Source of the DNA: DSXH01 sp020724325
GTDB taxonomy: Bacteria; Bacteroidota; Ignavibacteria; Ignavibacteriales; Melioribacteraceae
Length of the DNA: 64,000 bases
Assembly (NCBI GenBank): GCA_040756515.1
Contig: JBFLYW010000005.1
Location: 62,001 to 126,000 of the forward strand
Direction: 5' to 3'
Part shown: positions 9,057 to 18,491 of the stretch, one piece after another
Layout: every line of letters begins with the position of its first letter
How positions within the stretch are numbered: position 1 is the first letter of the stretch
Program-made: the position numbers and the translations under genes
The notes under the pieces: model-generated
What the model saw: only the letters and a program-made list of their open reading frames with translations
What the model was told of the DNA's origin: nothing
Database searches by the model: none

Positions 9057-9653
9057 TTGTTAATAGAAGAACCTCTTCAAAAAGCTATTGATGAGTTGAG
9101 CAAACTTCCTTCCATTGGCAAAAAGACTGCCCAACGGCTTGCACTGTATCTTTTGAAAAGCAGTCAGGCAAATGTTGATTCCCTTGTTGCTTCAATTGTT
9201 GAATTGAAATCCAGAATTAATTTTTGTCACGAATGTTATAATATTGCTGTAGGTGAAAAGTGCAGTGTTTGCTTGAGTGCTAAACGGGACCGGAGTCTTC
9301 TATGTATTGTTGAAGAAGTTAGCGACGTAATAGCAATAGAAAAAACGAATGAATTTAACGGACTCTATCATGTTCTGGGTGGTGTTTTAAATCCACTTGC
9401 TAATGTTGATGCTGGTTCACTTCGCATCAAAGAATTAATACATAGAATTGTGCAGAAAGAGATTAAAGAAGTTATACTCGCACTTAATCCAGATGCAGAA
9501 GGCGATGCAACCAGTCTCTACCTTATTAAATTATTAAAGGAATACTCCATTAAAATCTCCCGGATAGCAAGAGGATTACCAGTTGGCGGTGATCTTGAAT
9601 TTGCCGATTCCGCTACTATTGGACGTGCTTTCTTAGGACGGATTTCACTTTAA
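9057..9653 (+). CDS. recR: Recombination protein RecR
   Basis: RecR works with RecF/RecO to load RecA at gaps. The 198-residue protein contains a helix-hairpin-helix (LSKLPSIGKKTAQRLALYLL), a four-Cys zinc finger (CHEC and CSVC, about residues 56-71) and a Toprim domain beginning LLCIVEEVSDV. The start is TTG at 9057, immediately after the ebfC stop codon, so coupling is likely. Confidence 0.96.
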   Translation: MLIEEPLQKAIDELSKLPSIGKKTAQRLALYLLKSSQANVDSLVASIVELKSRINFCHECYNIAVGEKCSVCLSAKRDRSLLCIVEEVSDVIAIEKTNEFNGLYHVLGGVLNPLANVDAGSLRIKELIHRIVQKEIKEVILALNPDAEGDATSLYLIKLLKEYSIKISRIARGLPVGGDLEFADSATIGRAFLGRISL

Positions 9654-9670
9654 TTCCGGAAACCTAATCT

Positions 9671-10408
9671 ATGCAAAGTACATGGTTCAAGGATTGGTTC
9701 TCATCAGAAGAATATAATTTGGTCTATCTTCACCGTGATGATAACGATGCCAAAAAATTAATTAACCTTATTATTTCAACTATTGATCTGAACAAAAATC
9801 ATTTGCTTTTAGATGCAGCTTGCGGCAACGGAAGACACTTAAACTATCTTCTTTCACTTGGTTATCATACAGTAGGTTTCGATCTCAGTTTTCCCTTTTT
9901 AATTCAGGCAAAGAATAATTCTTTGAAGTATGGTTTTAATCCTTTACTTATTCAAGCCGATATCAGAAATATTTTTTTCAAAAATAAATTTGATGCAGTT
10001 CTTAATCTCTTTACTAGTTTTGGATATTTTACTTCAGATGAGGAAAATTTTTCCTTCGCAAAGAATGCATTATCTTTTTTGAAAAAAGATGGTTTTTTTA
10101 TTCTGGATTATCTCAATAAAGATTATCTCATTAAGAATTTAATCCCTTCTTCGCAAAGGGAAGTTAATGGCTATAAAGTAAAAGAGAGTAGAGAAATTAA
10201 TAATGAAAGGGTGATAAAGAAAATTGAAATTACGAAAGGGGAGCAGTCGAAATGCTTTTATGAATCGGTTAAGCTCTATTCAATGGATTTTATACTTGAA
10301 CATTTTTTCCGTTTTGGTTATAGTTTGATAAGTTTATTTGGTAATTATAACGGTAATCAATTTAATAATAATATTTCCGAAAGGTTGATAGCCATTTTTA
10401 AAAAATGA
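9671..10408 (+). CDS. Class I SAM-dependent methyltransferase
   Basis: A 245-residue methyltransferase with motif I LLLDAACGNGRHL (about residues 39-51) and the acidic end of strand beta2 (VGFDLS). The substrate is not evident. It lies 17 bp after recR and overlaps the following lipoprotein gene by 4 bp (ATGA), so it may belong to the same transcript. Small-molecule methyltransferases of this layout are common and diverse. Confidence 0.8.
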   Translation: MQSTWFKDWFSSEEYNLVYLHRDDNDAKKLINLIISTIDLNKNHLLLDAACGNGRHLNYLLSLGYHTVGFDLSFPFLIQAKNNSLKYGFNPLLIQADIRNIFFKNKFDAVLNLFTSFGYFTSDEENFSFAKNALSFLKKDGFFILDYLNKDYLIKNLIPSSQREVNGYKVKESREINNERVIKKIEITKGEQSKCFYESVKLYSMDFILEHFFRFGYSLISLFGNYNGNQFNNNISERLIAIFKK

Positions 10409-10974
10409 CCTCCTCTACATTAAAAATATTGCCGTTTGTATTTATAATAGTTTCTTGCGACTTACTTACAACACGCACGCCTGAAGAACCGCATAAACCC
10501 GGATCAGGAAATATTCCGGCTACTACAACGCAGATTTTGTTTCAGAATTTTAAAACTTCTATTGAAGATAAAATTCTCGAGAACTATCTCTCTTGTTTTG
10601 TTGATTCTTCTTTCCTTAAAAAAAAGTTTCTTTTTATTCCTGCTACTGGTTCAGTTGCACATCATCCGGTTCTTAATAACTGGAACATAAACTCAGAAAG
10701 ACAATATTTTAATAATCTTAAAAGTCAGGGAGCCATTATTTCCATCAGCTTCTCTAATAGGGTTAATACTCCTTTGGGCGATAGTGCAATTTATGCACTC
10801 GATTATTCTATTAATATATCATCAAATAATCTTACATTTGCAGGACCATATTCAGGTTCTGCATTATTTAAAATATTTTTAGATTCCCGTAACCAGTGGG
10901 TTATTGTAGATTGGCAGGATATTAAAAAGGAAAATCAGAACTCCTGGAGCGATCTTAAAGGGAGGACGTATTAA
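10405..10974 (+). CDS. Putative lipoprotein, 189 residues
   Basis: The N-terminus has a hydrophobic stretch ending in the lipobox-like IIVSC (Cys about residue 18) and a Pro/Thr-rich linker, so it is probably an outer-membrane or periplasmic lipoprotein. The rest is beta-rich and ends in an Asp-Trp-rich segment (VIVDWQDI). It resembles the next gene in size and C-terminal style (both end in a W-R/V-I-V-D/R-W segment), so the two look like a duplicated pair of NTF2-like lipoproteins; this is inference. Confidence 0.65.
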   Translation: MTSSTLKILPFVFIIVSCDLLTTRTPEEPHKPGSGNIPATTTQILFQNFKTSIEDKILENYLSCFVDSSFLKKKFLFIPATGSVAHHPVLNNWNINSERQYFNNLKSQGAIISISFSNRVNTPLGDSAIYALDYSINISSNNLTFAGPYSGSALFKIFLDSRNQWVIVDWQDIKKENQNSWSDLKGRTY

Positions 10975-10987
10975 AAAGTTTCTCTTA

Positions 10988-11467
10988 ATGGGAATTATTC
11001 CTTTAATTGTATTAAGCTGTATCAATCCCTTCGCGCCTTCAATCGATGAGAATCTCGGTAAAGATGGCGGGTTAATTAGCGATCAGAAATCTGTTAGCGG
11101 CGTTTTCCAAAATTTTCAGTACGCATATACATTTAAGGATACTTTGATTTATAGCAAACTTCTCGATCCTAATTTTATTTTTACCTTCAGGGATTATAAT
11201 TTAGGTGTAGATAATAACTGGGGCAGGGATCAGGAAATGAAAGTTACTTACGGTCTGTTCCAAAATACTCAGCGGCTAGATCTTGTGTGGAATAATATCG
11301 TTACTATTACCGGCGACTCAACCCGGATTGTAAGGAGCTTTAATTTGACCATTACTTTTAATCCAACTGATATTATTTTTGTGGATGGAAGAGTTAATCT
11401 TGAACTTAAGAAAGATAAAGACAACAGATGGCGGATTGTTAGGTGGAATGATGAATCGAACTTCTAG
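10988..11467 (+). CDS. Putative lipoprotein, 159 residues or 165 if started at ATT
   Basis: A small secreted lipoprotein with lipobox IVLSC close to the N-terminus, related in style to the gene just upstream and ending WRIVRWNDE. The ATG at 10988 has no ribosome site and would lack the basic n-region of a signal peptide. GGAGG at 10961-10965 lies 4 nt before an in-frame ATT at 10970, which would give (M)KKFLLMGIIPLIVLSC, a proper lipoprotein signal. ATT is a rare but known initiator, so the true start may be 10970. Function is not recognised. Confidence 0.62.
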   Translation: MGIIPLIVLSCINPFAPSIDENLGKDGGLISDQKSVSGVFQNFQYAYTFKDTLIYSKLLDPNFIFTFRDYNLGVDNNWGRDQEMKVTYGLFQNTQRLDLVWNNIVTITGDSTRIVRSFNLTITFNPTDIIFVDGRVNLELKKDKDNRWRIVRWNDESNF

Positions 11468-11472
11468 AATAA

Positions 11473-11541
11473 CATTGCATAATGTATAATGCAGAAAGTA
11501 TAATGTATAATGTGGGCATAATTTATCATTTATAATTTATT
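11473..11541 (+). repeat. AT-rich heptad repeat upstream of ftsX
   Basis: The gap before ftsX is filled by degenerate 7-bp units built on ATAATGT and, further on, AATTTAT-like units. It is the same 7-bp period seen in the 25-41 kb region, but with an AT-rich consensus. It runs up to the ftsX start, so no clear ribosome site remains. Confidence 0.6.
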
Positions 11542-11544
11542 GAG

Positions 11545-12423
11545 ATGTTTTACTTAAAAGAAACTTTACGGATTTTTAAACGCTCGTCTGTTGCGGCAAT
11601 CGTTACAATTACTATTACTACGATTGCAGTTTTTCTTACATCTCTTTCTCTGTTCTTGATATTTATATCACGAGATTTCTCAGACCGCATTAAACAGAAC
11701 ATTGAAATTAATCTTTATATTAACGACGCACTATCTAAAAACGAGATTGAGAAAATTAAAACTTCGGTTGAAGAGAAATTTTTTGTAAGTTCAACAAAAT
11801 TTATTTCTAAAGAAGATGCAGTAAAAGATTTTATTAAGGAAACAGGGGAGGATTTTAGATCGGTACTTGATTATAATCCACTTCCAAATTCGTTTGTAGT
11901 TATTCTAAAATCTGGTATGTTTAATGAACAGAATTTCGAAACCTTTGTTGGTGAGCTAAAAGAAATTAGCGGTGTAACCGATGTCGTCTATGATTTTAAT
12001 GTGGTCGTTCGTATCTTAAGAATATTACGTTCTCTGGAATATGTAATTTATATTGCTTCTATACTATTAATCCTGCTTTCGATTTATCTTGTCTATAGCA
12101 ATAACAGAATTCAGTACGAAGGGAATAAGAATCTCTACAATACTATGAAATTAGTTGGCGCAAAAATTTCTGCCATTAAAATTCCAATTCTTATTTATAG
12201 TATTCTAATCGGATTATTCTCTTCTATTATTTGTTTTATAATAAATTACATTATTTTGAATTTATTGACTGCGATAAATATTAGTATTAAATTCTCAATT
12301 GATTTTAGGGTAATTCATATTATTACATTCATTACCGGTATTTCTCTTGGATTTATTGGAAGTTACTTTGCTTCAATGAAAATAACTCTTAATATTTTAG
12401 AAAATGAAAATATATCAAGGTAA
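11545..12423 (+). CDS. ftsX: Cell division protein FtsX
   Basis: FtsX is the membrane part of the FtsEX ABC-type complex that activates cell-wall hydrolases at the septum. The 292-residue protein has the family layout: an N-terminal membrane helix (about 20-42), a periplasmic domain (about 43-165) and three C-terminal membrane segments. The opening RIFKRSSVAAIVTITITTIA is typical. ftsE is not adjacent. Confidence 0.88.
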   Translation: MFYLKETLRIFKRSSVAAIVTITITTIAVFLTSLSLFLIFISRDFSDRIKQNIEINLYINDALSKNEIEKIKTSVEEKFFVSSTKFISKEDAVKDFIKETGEDFRSVLDYNPLPNSFVVILKSGMFNEQNFETFVGELKEISGVTDVVYDFNVVVRILRILRSLEYVIYIASILLILLSIYLVYSNNRIQYEGNKNLYNTMKLVGAKISAIKIPILIYSILIGLFSSIICFIINYIILNLLTAINISIKFSIDFRVIHIITFITGISLGFIGSYFASMKITLNILENENISR

Positions 12424-12426
12424 AAA

Positions 12427-12951
12427 ATGAATAGATTTTTTTTCTTATCGGCATTCCTATTTCTTCTTTTTTCTTCTAGTATTTACGCTCAAATAACTGA
12501 TTACGAGCTGGGTTCTAAGACCGGCATAAGATATACTCAACAGAGCGGTTATTTTGATCTTTCGGATCCAGACGCTGTCAACATTAAAGTTGCGGTTTGG
12601 GGATTTGTCCGTTATCCGGGCAAATATTTGGTACCTTCCTACACCAACCTTTTAGACCTGCTTTCATTTGCCGGCGGTCCCAGCAACGACTCACATCTTG
12701 ATGACTTACGTCTCTACCGTACTAAGGAAGATGGGACACAGGAAATGTTTGTATTCAATTTTAATGACCTACTTTGGGAATCTAAACTGGATTCTAAAAA
12801 AAGAACAATACCTTTTATAGAAGCTGGCGATATTCTTGTAGTCCCCGGCGCTCCTCGATATTATGCTAGAGACCTGGTCTCTATGTGGGCTACTATTCTT
12901 AGCGCTTTAGTTTCAATTAGTATTCTTGTTTTAAATCTTGTTAAGGATTAA
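12427..12951 (+). CDS. Polysaccharide export-type SLBB domain protein
   Basis: A 174-residue exported protein with a signal peptide (residues 1-21), one SLBB domain (VAVWGFVRYPGKYLVP to about residue 135) and a C-terminal membrane helix (about 150-170). SLBB proteins belong to the Wza/OPX export machinery. It has no full polysaccharide-export (PES) domain, so it may be a periplasmic adaptor, not the outer-membrane pore. It is 1 bp from the tyrosine kinase gene. Confidence 0.82.
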   Translation: MNRFFFLSAFLFLLFSSSIYAQITDYELGSKTGIRYTQQSGYFDLSDPDAVNIKVAVWGFVRYPGKYLVPSYTNLLDLLSFAGGPSNDSHLDDLRLYRTKEDGTQEMFVFNFNDLLWESKLDSKKRTIPFIEAGDILVVPGAPRYYARDLVSMWATILSALVSISILVLNLVKD

Positions 12952-12952
12952 A

Positions 12953-15190
12953 ATGGATAACACAAATTTTTATAACAACGGTCAAGAAGTTCATACAATA
13001 AGAGATTACCTTAACCTGGTAAGATTAAATTTATTGCCGATTATTTTAATTAGTATAACCGGGCTTTTGGTTGCAGTAATATATGCTGCTAATGCGCCGA
13101 ATATATATAAATCAACTACAGTACTCAAAATTGCAAAACCTTCTGGAAGTGTGCTTCAGGGGTCCCTTTTACCAGAGTTTCAAGATTTTGGCAGCGACCG
13201 TTTTATTGCAAATGAAATTGAAATTCTTAAGAGCTATAAACTGAGAGATAAAGTTGCCAAATCCCTGAGCGATTCGTTTAAGGTAAGCGGATACAAAAAA
13301 AGTTTCTCACTTATTCTTGAAGATTTTGAAGATAGAAATCCGGTTCTCAAATTAAGAAGTATTGAAAACATTGCTAAGGTTCTTCAATCGAGCGTTTCTA
13401 TTGATCAAAAAAGAGGTCTGGATATTGTAGAGATTTCAGTCGAGTCTAAATCTCCAAAAGAAGCCGCTATTATTGCTAATGCTTATGCCGCTGCTTATAA
13501 GGAAATTAATTTAGCCAATAACCGTCAGCAATTGACTGCTATTAAAGATTTTCTTGCAAGTCAAAGAGATGAAAAACTACGCGAGCTTGGAACAGTTGAA
13601 GAAACTCTGCTTGCATACCAGGAGCAAAAGGGAATTGTTCAGCTGCCCGAACAGGCAAGAACTCTTATTGCTCAATCATCCGACTTTGAAGCCAAAATGA
13701 ATGCTACCAAAATTGATCTTACAGTTGCTGAAAAAACATTAAACCAGTACAAAGCTGAATTGGAAAAACAGGATCCAGAAATTAAAGACTATATTGAAAG
13801 TCTTGCTACAGAACCTTATATAAAGAATCTTCAATTACAGATTGCCGATATGAAAACCCAGAAAGATCGTGCAATTGCAACTTCTGCCAATACACAAAGA
13901 AAAAATGAACTGATTAAGGAATTTGATACGAGAATTGAGGAATTGAGAAATAAATTGAATAATCAGCTTTCAGTTTACCGGGCTGGTGTCCTTGCATCAA
14001 GTCCAGAAGAAATCAAAGACCTTACCCGCAAAGTTCTTGAAGAAGAAGTTAAATACCAGGCATTAGTTGCTTCATACAAAAAATTAAATGAAATTGTTAT
14101 TGAATATGATAAGCGTCTTAATAAATTACCAACCAGCACAATTGACCTTGCCAGATTGAATAGGGAACAGGCAGCATATGAAAAATTATTTACTCAGGTA
14201 GAAGAACGTTATCAGGAAGCAATAATAAATGAGCAGTCCGTTCCAGGGAATGTTTTAGTTATTGATGAAGGACTCGTTCCTATTTTACCATCCAAACCGA
14301 ACCGTCTTATGATCGTTTTAGTCGGTTTAATCCTTGGAATTGGTATGGGTGTTACTTTCGCATTTGTTAGGGACCGTTTTGATAACACTATTAAAACCCC
14401 TGAGGATATTCAAAAAAGAAATATCAATATACTTGCATGGGTCCCTCATATAGATGGTATTGATACAGGTAATAAAGATTTTGAATTTATTGTTGCTAAA
14501 AAACCGGATGCCTCTGCAAGCGAAGCCTACCGTGCCCTTAGAACACGTATTAAATTTTCAAAAATTGACAAGGAGACGTTAAAAGTATTACTTATTACTT
14601 CGCCTACTTCACAGGAAGGTAAAACAACTACTTCTGTTAATCTTGCCGGAAGTTTTGCGCAAGCAAATTTTAAGACAATTATTCTAGATGCCGACTTAAG
14701 AAAGCCGAGGATTCATTCTATCTTTAATCAAAAACGTTTTCCAGGATTTACTGATTATTTCTTTGGTCAAACCTCATATGAAGACATTGTTCGCTCCACT
14801 GAAGTTAATAATCTATTCTACGTAAGTGCCGGAACTATTCCTCCTAACCCTTCAGAAATATTAGGTTCTACTCAGATGGAAAGTTTTATACAGAAGTTAA
14901 AGAACAATTTTGATTATGTAATTATGGATTCGCCTCCTTTAATAGCAGTTACTGATTCTGAAATATTAGCCCAGGTTGTTGATGGAACTATACTTGTAGT
15001 TTCAGCAAATTACACCGAAATGGAGCTGCTCGAAAAATCGGTCGAGATTCTCAAAAGAGATAACTCTTCTTTCCTTGGTGTCTTACTTAATAATTTCAGT
15101 TTTAGAAGCGGCTATAGCTCTTATTATAAATATTATTATTACTATTCCCGTGGTTCAAACGGTTCTAAGAAAAGCCGGATGAAAGTCTAA
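12953..15190 (+). CDS. Wzc-type polysaccharide co-polymerase with bacterial tyrosine kinase domain
   Basis: This 745-residue protein controls chain length and export of a surface polysaccharide. It has an N-terminal Wzz domain with a first membrane segment (about 25-45), a long coiled-coil periplasmic part, a second membrane segment (about 455-475) and a cytoplasmic BY-kinase domain: Walker A SQEGKTTTSVNLA, Walker A' ILDADLRKPR and Walker B VIMDSPP. The C-terminus has a Tyr cluster (YYKYYYYYSRG), the usual autophosphorylation site. I start at ATG 12953 because AAGGA (12943-12947) precedes it; an in-frame TTG at 12938 lies inside the previous gene. Confidence 0.95.
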   Translation: MDNTNFYNNGQEVHTIRDYLNLVRLNLLPIILISITGLLVAVIYAANAPNIYKSTTVLKIAKPSGSVLQGSLLPEFQDFGSDRFIANEIEILKSYKLRDKVAKSLSDSFKVSGYKKSFSLILEDFEDRNPVLKLRSIENIAKVLQSSVSIDQKRGLDIVEISVESKSPKEAAIIANAYAAAYKEINLANNRQQLTAIKDFLASQRDEKLRELGTVEETLLAYQEQKGIVQLPEQARTLIAQSSDFEAKMNATKIDLTVAEKTLNQYKAELEKQDPEIKDYIESLATEPYIKNLQLQIADMKTQKDRAIATSANTQRKNELIKEFDTRIEELRNKLNNQLSVYRAGVLASSPEEIKDLTRKVLEEEVKYQALVASYKKLNEIVIEYDKRLNKLPTSTIDLARLNREQAAYEKLFTQVEERYQEAIINEQSVPGNVLVIDEGLVPILPSKPNRLMIVLVGLILGIGMGVTFAFVRDRFDNTIKTPEDIQKRNINILAWVPHIDGIDTGNKDFEFIVAKKPDASASEAYRALRTRIKFSKIDKETLKVLLITSPTSQEGKTTTSVNLAGSFAQANFKTIILDADLRKPRIHSIFNQKRFPGFTDYFFGQTSYEDIVRSTEVNNLFYVSAGTIPPNPSEILGSTQMESFIQKLKNNFDYVIMDSPPLIAVTDSEILAQVVDGTILVVSANYTEMELLEKSVEILKRDNSSFLGVLLNNFSFRSGYSSYYKYYYYYSRGSNGSKKSRMKV

Positions 15191-16132
15191 ATGAACAAAA
15201 AGGTTGCTGTTGTTACCGGAGGTGCCGGATTCCTCGGCTCTCACCTTTGCGATCGGTTAATTTATGAAAATATTAAAGTTATTTGCCTCGATAATCTTCT
15301 TACGGGTCGACTCGAAAATATTGAACACCTGTTCGGTAATGAAAATTTTCAATTCATTAAACTCGATGTAACAAATTTTATTCATGTACCTTCAACTGTT
15401 AACTATGTTCTCCATTTCGCTTCTCCAGCAAGTCCAATCGATTATCTTAAATTTCCAATTCAAACTCTTAAGGTCGGGTCTCTTGGTACACATAAAGCTT
15501 TGGGATTGGCAAAAGAAAAAAAGGCACGGTTCCTGCTCGCCTCAACCTCAGAAGTTTATGGCGATCCTCTAATACATCCTCAGAAAGAAGATTATTGGGG
15601 AAATGTTAATCCCGTTGGTCCGCGCGGAGTATATGATGAGGCAAAAAGATTTGCTGAAGCAATTACGATGGCTTATCACAGGTATCATAACCTTGAGACA
15701 AGAATTGTACGAATCTTTAATACATACGGACCAAGAATGCGGCTTGATGATGGAAGAGCATTGCCAACTTTTTTTACTCAAGCTCTGCTTGGAGAGGATA
15801 TTACAGTTTATGGCAATGGTAAACAAACCCGTAGTTTCTGCTATGTTAGTGATTTGATAGATGGGATTTTTAAATTACTAATGTCCGATGAAATACTGCC
15901 TGTTAATATCGGAAACCCAGATGAAATTACGATAGATGAATTTGCTAAAGAAGTTTTATTGCTTACTAATTCGAAGAGTAAAATAATTTATAAGAAGCTT
16001 CCAATTGACGATCCGCAAATCCGCCAGCCCGATATCTCCAAAGCTAAATCAATTCTGAGCTGGTCACCAAAAGTAAATAGGGAAGATGGTCTGAAAATTA
16101 CTTTAGAGTATTTTAAAAAAATGATTCTCTAA
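15191..16132 (+). CDS. UDP-glucuronate decarboxylase (UDP-xylose synthase)-like SDR
   Basis: An extended SDR of 313 residues. It has GGAGFLGSHL for NAD binding, the UXS-typical LHFASPASPIDY, Ser/Thr in LLASTSEVYGDP and the catalytic Tyr-Lys in YDEAK, followed by RIFNTYGPRM. This set is characteristic of UDP-glucuronate decarboxylase, which makes UDP-xylose, a precursor for surface glycans. It starts right after the kinase stop codon, so it belongs to the same operon. Confidence 0.9.
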   Translation: MNKKVAVVTGGAGFLGSHLCDRLIYENIKVICLDNLLTGRLENIEHLFGNENFQFIKLDVTNFIHVPSTVNYVLHFASPASPIDYLKFPIQTLKVGSLGTHKALGLAKEKKARFLLASTSEVYGDPLIHPQKEDYWGNVNPVGPRGVYDEAKRFAEAITMAYHRYHNLETRIVRIFNTYGPRMRLDDGRALPTFFTQALLGEDITVYGNGKQTRSFCYVSDLIDGIFKLLMSDEILPVNIGNPDEITIDEFAKEVLLLTNSKSKIIYKKLPIDDPQIRQPDISKAKSILSWSPKVNREDGLKITLEYFKKMIL

Positions 16133-16156
16133 TTCAAAATTATTTGATAAAAATAT

Positions 16157-16179
16157 AAGTCCCGCAATTTGCAGGACTT
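16157..16179 (-). terminator. Hairpin terminator for groESL (possibly bidirectional)
   Basis: A 10-bp stem with one mismatch (arms 16157-16166 and 16170-16179, loop ATT) lies between the convergent epimerase and groL genes. On the minus strand it is followed by a T-rich run (TTATATTTTTATC), so it most likely ends the groESL transcript; on the plus strand the T tract is poor. Confidence 0.65.
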
Positions 16180-16214
16180 ACATTACAATGTTAATTATAC
16201 ATTATTCATTGTTC

Positions 16215-17846
16215 TTAATACATTCCGTCCATTCCACCGTGAGGCATTGGCGGCATTGGTTTTTCGTCTTCTTTCTTTTCAAATACAACAGCTTCGGTTG
16301 TAATAAGGAGTGAGCCTACAGAAGCGGCATTTTCTAAAGCTGCTCTAGCTACTTTAGTTGGATCAATTACACCGGCTTTTACCAGGTTTTCATATTTTTC
16401 AGTAGCTGCATTAAAACCGAAATCATCTTTACCTTCCAATACTTTGTTTAATACAACTGCGCCTTCATGTCCGGCATTTGCAGCGATTTGTTTAAGCGGT
16501 TCTTCAAGGGCTTTTTGAATTATTTTGATACCGGTGTTCTGGTCAACATTTTCACCCTGGAGTTTTGATAATGTGCTAATAGCTCTTACAAATGCAACAC
16601 CGCCGCCGGGAATAATACCTTCTTCAACTGCAGCTCTTGTAGCGTGTAGTGCGTCTTCAACACGAGCTTTCTTTTCTTTCATTTCAACTTCTGTTGCGGC
16701 ACCTATTTTAAGAACTGCTACACCGCCAGATAATTTTGCTAATCTTTCCTGCAATTTTTCTTTGTCGTAGTCGGATGTTGTTTTATCAATCTGAGCTTTA
16801 ATCTCATTAATTCTCTTTTTAATATCGTCCGTTTTTCCGTAACCCTCTACAATGGTAGTGTTATCTTTGTCCACTACAACTTTCTTTGCGCGTCCCAAAT
16901 AATCCAATGTTGCGTTTTCTAATTTGAATCCTCTCTCTTCAGAAATTACAGTACCGTCGGTCAAAACTGCTATGTCTTCAAGCATTGCTTTTCTTCTGTC
17001 GCCAAATCCCGGCGCTTTTACTGCACATACTTTTAATGTCCCGCGTAATTTGTTCACTACTAATGTTGCAAGAGCTTCGCCTTCTAAATCTTCTGCAATA
17101 ATTACAAGCGAACGACCGGCTTGAGCAATTTTTTCTAAGATTGGAAGAAGGTCTTTCATTACAGAGATTTTCTTATCATGAATTAAAATGTAAGGGTCTT
17201 CTAATGTAGCTTCCATTGCCTCAGAATTTGTGACAAAGTAAGGTGAGATATAACCACGGTCAAATTGCATACCTTCAACAACTTCTAAAGTTGTATCTGC
17301 TGATTTGCTTTCTTCAACTGTAATAACGCCGTCTTTTCCAACTTTTTCCATTGCATCGGCAATTAAATTACCAATAGTCTTATCGTTGTTAGCAGAAATA
17401 GCGCCAACCTGAGCAATCTCTTCTCGACCGCCGACTTCCTTCGAAATTGATTTTAAGTACTCAATTACGTTGGCAACTGACAGATCGATGCCTCTCTTTA
17501 AGTCCATCGGATTAGCGCCGGCAGTAACGTTCTTTAATCCTTCGCGGTAAATTGCCTGAGCGAGTACAGTTGCTGTTGTTGTTCCGTCACCTGCAACATC
17601 GCTGGTTTTTGAAGCAACTTCGCGAACCATTTGTGCACCCATATTTTCAATTGGGTTTTCAAGTTCAATCTCTTTTGCAACTGTAACGCCGTCTTTGGTT
17701 ACTGTTGGAGCGCCAAATTTTTTATCGAGAATTACATTGCGTCCTTTTGGACCTAATGTGACTTTAACAGCATTAGTTAATTTATCAACTCCGTTTTTTA
17801 ATGATGCTCTTGCATCGCTGCTGTATTCAATATTTTTTGCTGCCAT
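16215..17846 (-). CDS. groL: Chaperonin GroEL (Hsp60)
   Basis: The 543-residue ATP-dependent chaperonin that folds proteins in a double-ring cage with GroES. The sequence is canonical throughout: AAKNIEYSSDARASL at the start, the ATP-binding GDGTTTATVLAQ block, and a C-terminal Gly-Met tail (GGMDGMY). AAGGAG lies before the ATG. It is the second gene of the groES-groL operon, 31 bp after groES. Confidence 0.99.
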   Translation of the reverse strand: MAAKNIEYSSDARASLKNGVDKLTNAVKVTLGPKGRNVILDKKFGAPTVTKDGVTVAKEIELENPIENMGAQMVREVASKTSDVAGDGTTTATVLAQAIYREGLKNVTAGANPMDLKRGIDLSVANVIEYLKSISKEVGGREEIAQVGAISANNDKTIGNLIADAMEKVGKDGVITVEESKSADTTLEVVEGMQFDRGYISPYFVTNSEAMEATLEDPYILIHDKKISVMKDLLPILEKIAQAGRSLVIIAEDLEGEALATLVVNKLRGTLKVCAVKAPGFGDRRKAMLEDIAVLTDGTVISEERGFKLENATLDYLGRAKKVVVDKDNTTIVEGYGKTDDIKKRINEIKAQIDKTTSDYDKEKLQERLAKLSGGVAVLKIGAATEVEMKEKKARVEDALHATRAAVEEGIIPGGGVAFVRAISTLSKLQGENVDQNTGIKIIQKALEEPLKQIAANAGHEGAVVLNKVLEGKDDFGFNAATEKYENLVKAGVIDPTKVARAALENAASVGSLLITTEAVVFEKKEDEKPMPPMPHGGMDGMY

Positions 17847-17877
17847 ATTATTTCTCCTTTTTATTTTATCAAACTTA

Positions 17878-18174
17878 TTACTTCACAATACCGTAAATGT
17901 CGCTTTCGCGCATAATTAAATATTCTTCTCCTTCAATCTTTACCTCTGTTCCAGAGTATTTTCCATATAGAACAGTATCACCAACTTTTACAGCTAATTT
18001 AACTACTTTGCCGTCATCTGTTACTTTTCCTTCGCCAACAGCAACTACAGTTCCTTCAATCGGTTTTTCTTTTGCTGTATCTGGTAAGATAATACCGCCT
18101 TTAGTAGTTTCTTCAGCTTCTTTTGGTTTTACAATAACCCTGTCCTGTAATGGTTGGATTTTGAATTGAGCCAT
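17878..18174 (-). CDS. groS: Co-chaperonin GroES
   Basis: GroES (98 residues) caps the GroEL cage. Family features: the opening QPLQDRVIVKPKEAEE, the mobile loop around TKGGIILPDTAKEKP and GDTVLYGKYSGTEV. A perfect TAGGAGG site lies upstream of the ATG. It is first in the operon, behind a sigma70-type promoter and a CIRCE operator. Confidence 0.99.
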   Translation of the reverse strand: MAQFKIQPLQDRVIVKPKEAEETTKGGIILPDTAKEKPIEGTVVAVGEGKVTDDGKVVKLAVKVGDTVLYGKYSGTEVKIEGEEYLIMRESDIYGIVK

Positions 18175-18203
18175 TTTAACCTCCTAGATTAAATAATTAT
18201 TGA

Positions 18204-18230
18204 TTAGCACTCTATAAAAACGAGTGCTAA
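18204..18230 (-). promoter_or_regulatory. CIRCE operator (HrcA binding site) of groESL
   Basis: The inverted repeat TTAGCACTC-N9-GAGTGCTAA is exact on both arms (18204-18212 and 18222-18230). CIRCE is the DNA site of the HrcA repressor, which loses activity on heat shock when GroEL is titrated. It lies 30 bp upstream of the groES start and overlaps the promoter -10 box. hrcA itself is not in this window. Confidence 0.97.
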
Positions 18231-18257
18231 TATAATATCTGTTTCAAAATTTGTCAA
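18229..18257 (-). promoter_or_regulatory. groESL promoter, sigma70 type
   Basis: On the minus strand a TTGACA box (plus positions 18252-18257) and a TATATT box (18229-18234) are separated by exactly 17 bp. The -10 box touches the CIRCE operator, the usual arrangement for repression by HrcA. Confidence 0.85.
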
Positions 18258-18293
18258 GATTCGTAGAAAAAATCGATTATTTTGAAATGAATG

Positions 18294-18325
18294 AAAACTC
18301 CAATAATAGACCTATTAGGAGTTTT
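18294..18325 (-). terminator. Possible intrinsic terminator downstream of purB
   Basis: An 8-bp perfect stem AAAACTCC/GGAGTTTT (18294-18301 and 18318-18325) encloses a 16-nt loop that itself has partial ATAG/CTAT pairing. It is about 490 bp past the purB stop codon, so assignment to the purB transcript is tentative; it also lies just upstream of the groESL promoter and could insulate it. Confidence 0.4.
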
Positions 18326-18491
18326 ATTCATGAATTGGAATTGGAAAAGATTTTTTTTGGAATTGCTTTTGAGAGAATGGTTATGGATTAACAGCTATCC
18401 ATTTACACTCAAAAAACCTTAGCCACTGTGCTTAAGTCCATCAGTATAGGATTTAATGTCACTATTCAAAAAAAAATCCAAAAACTACCCT

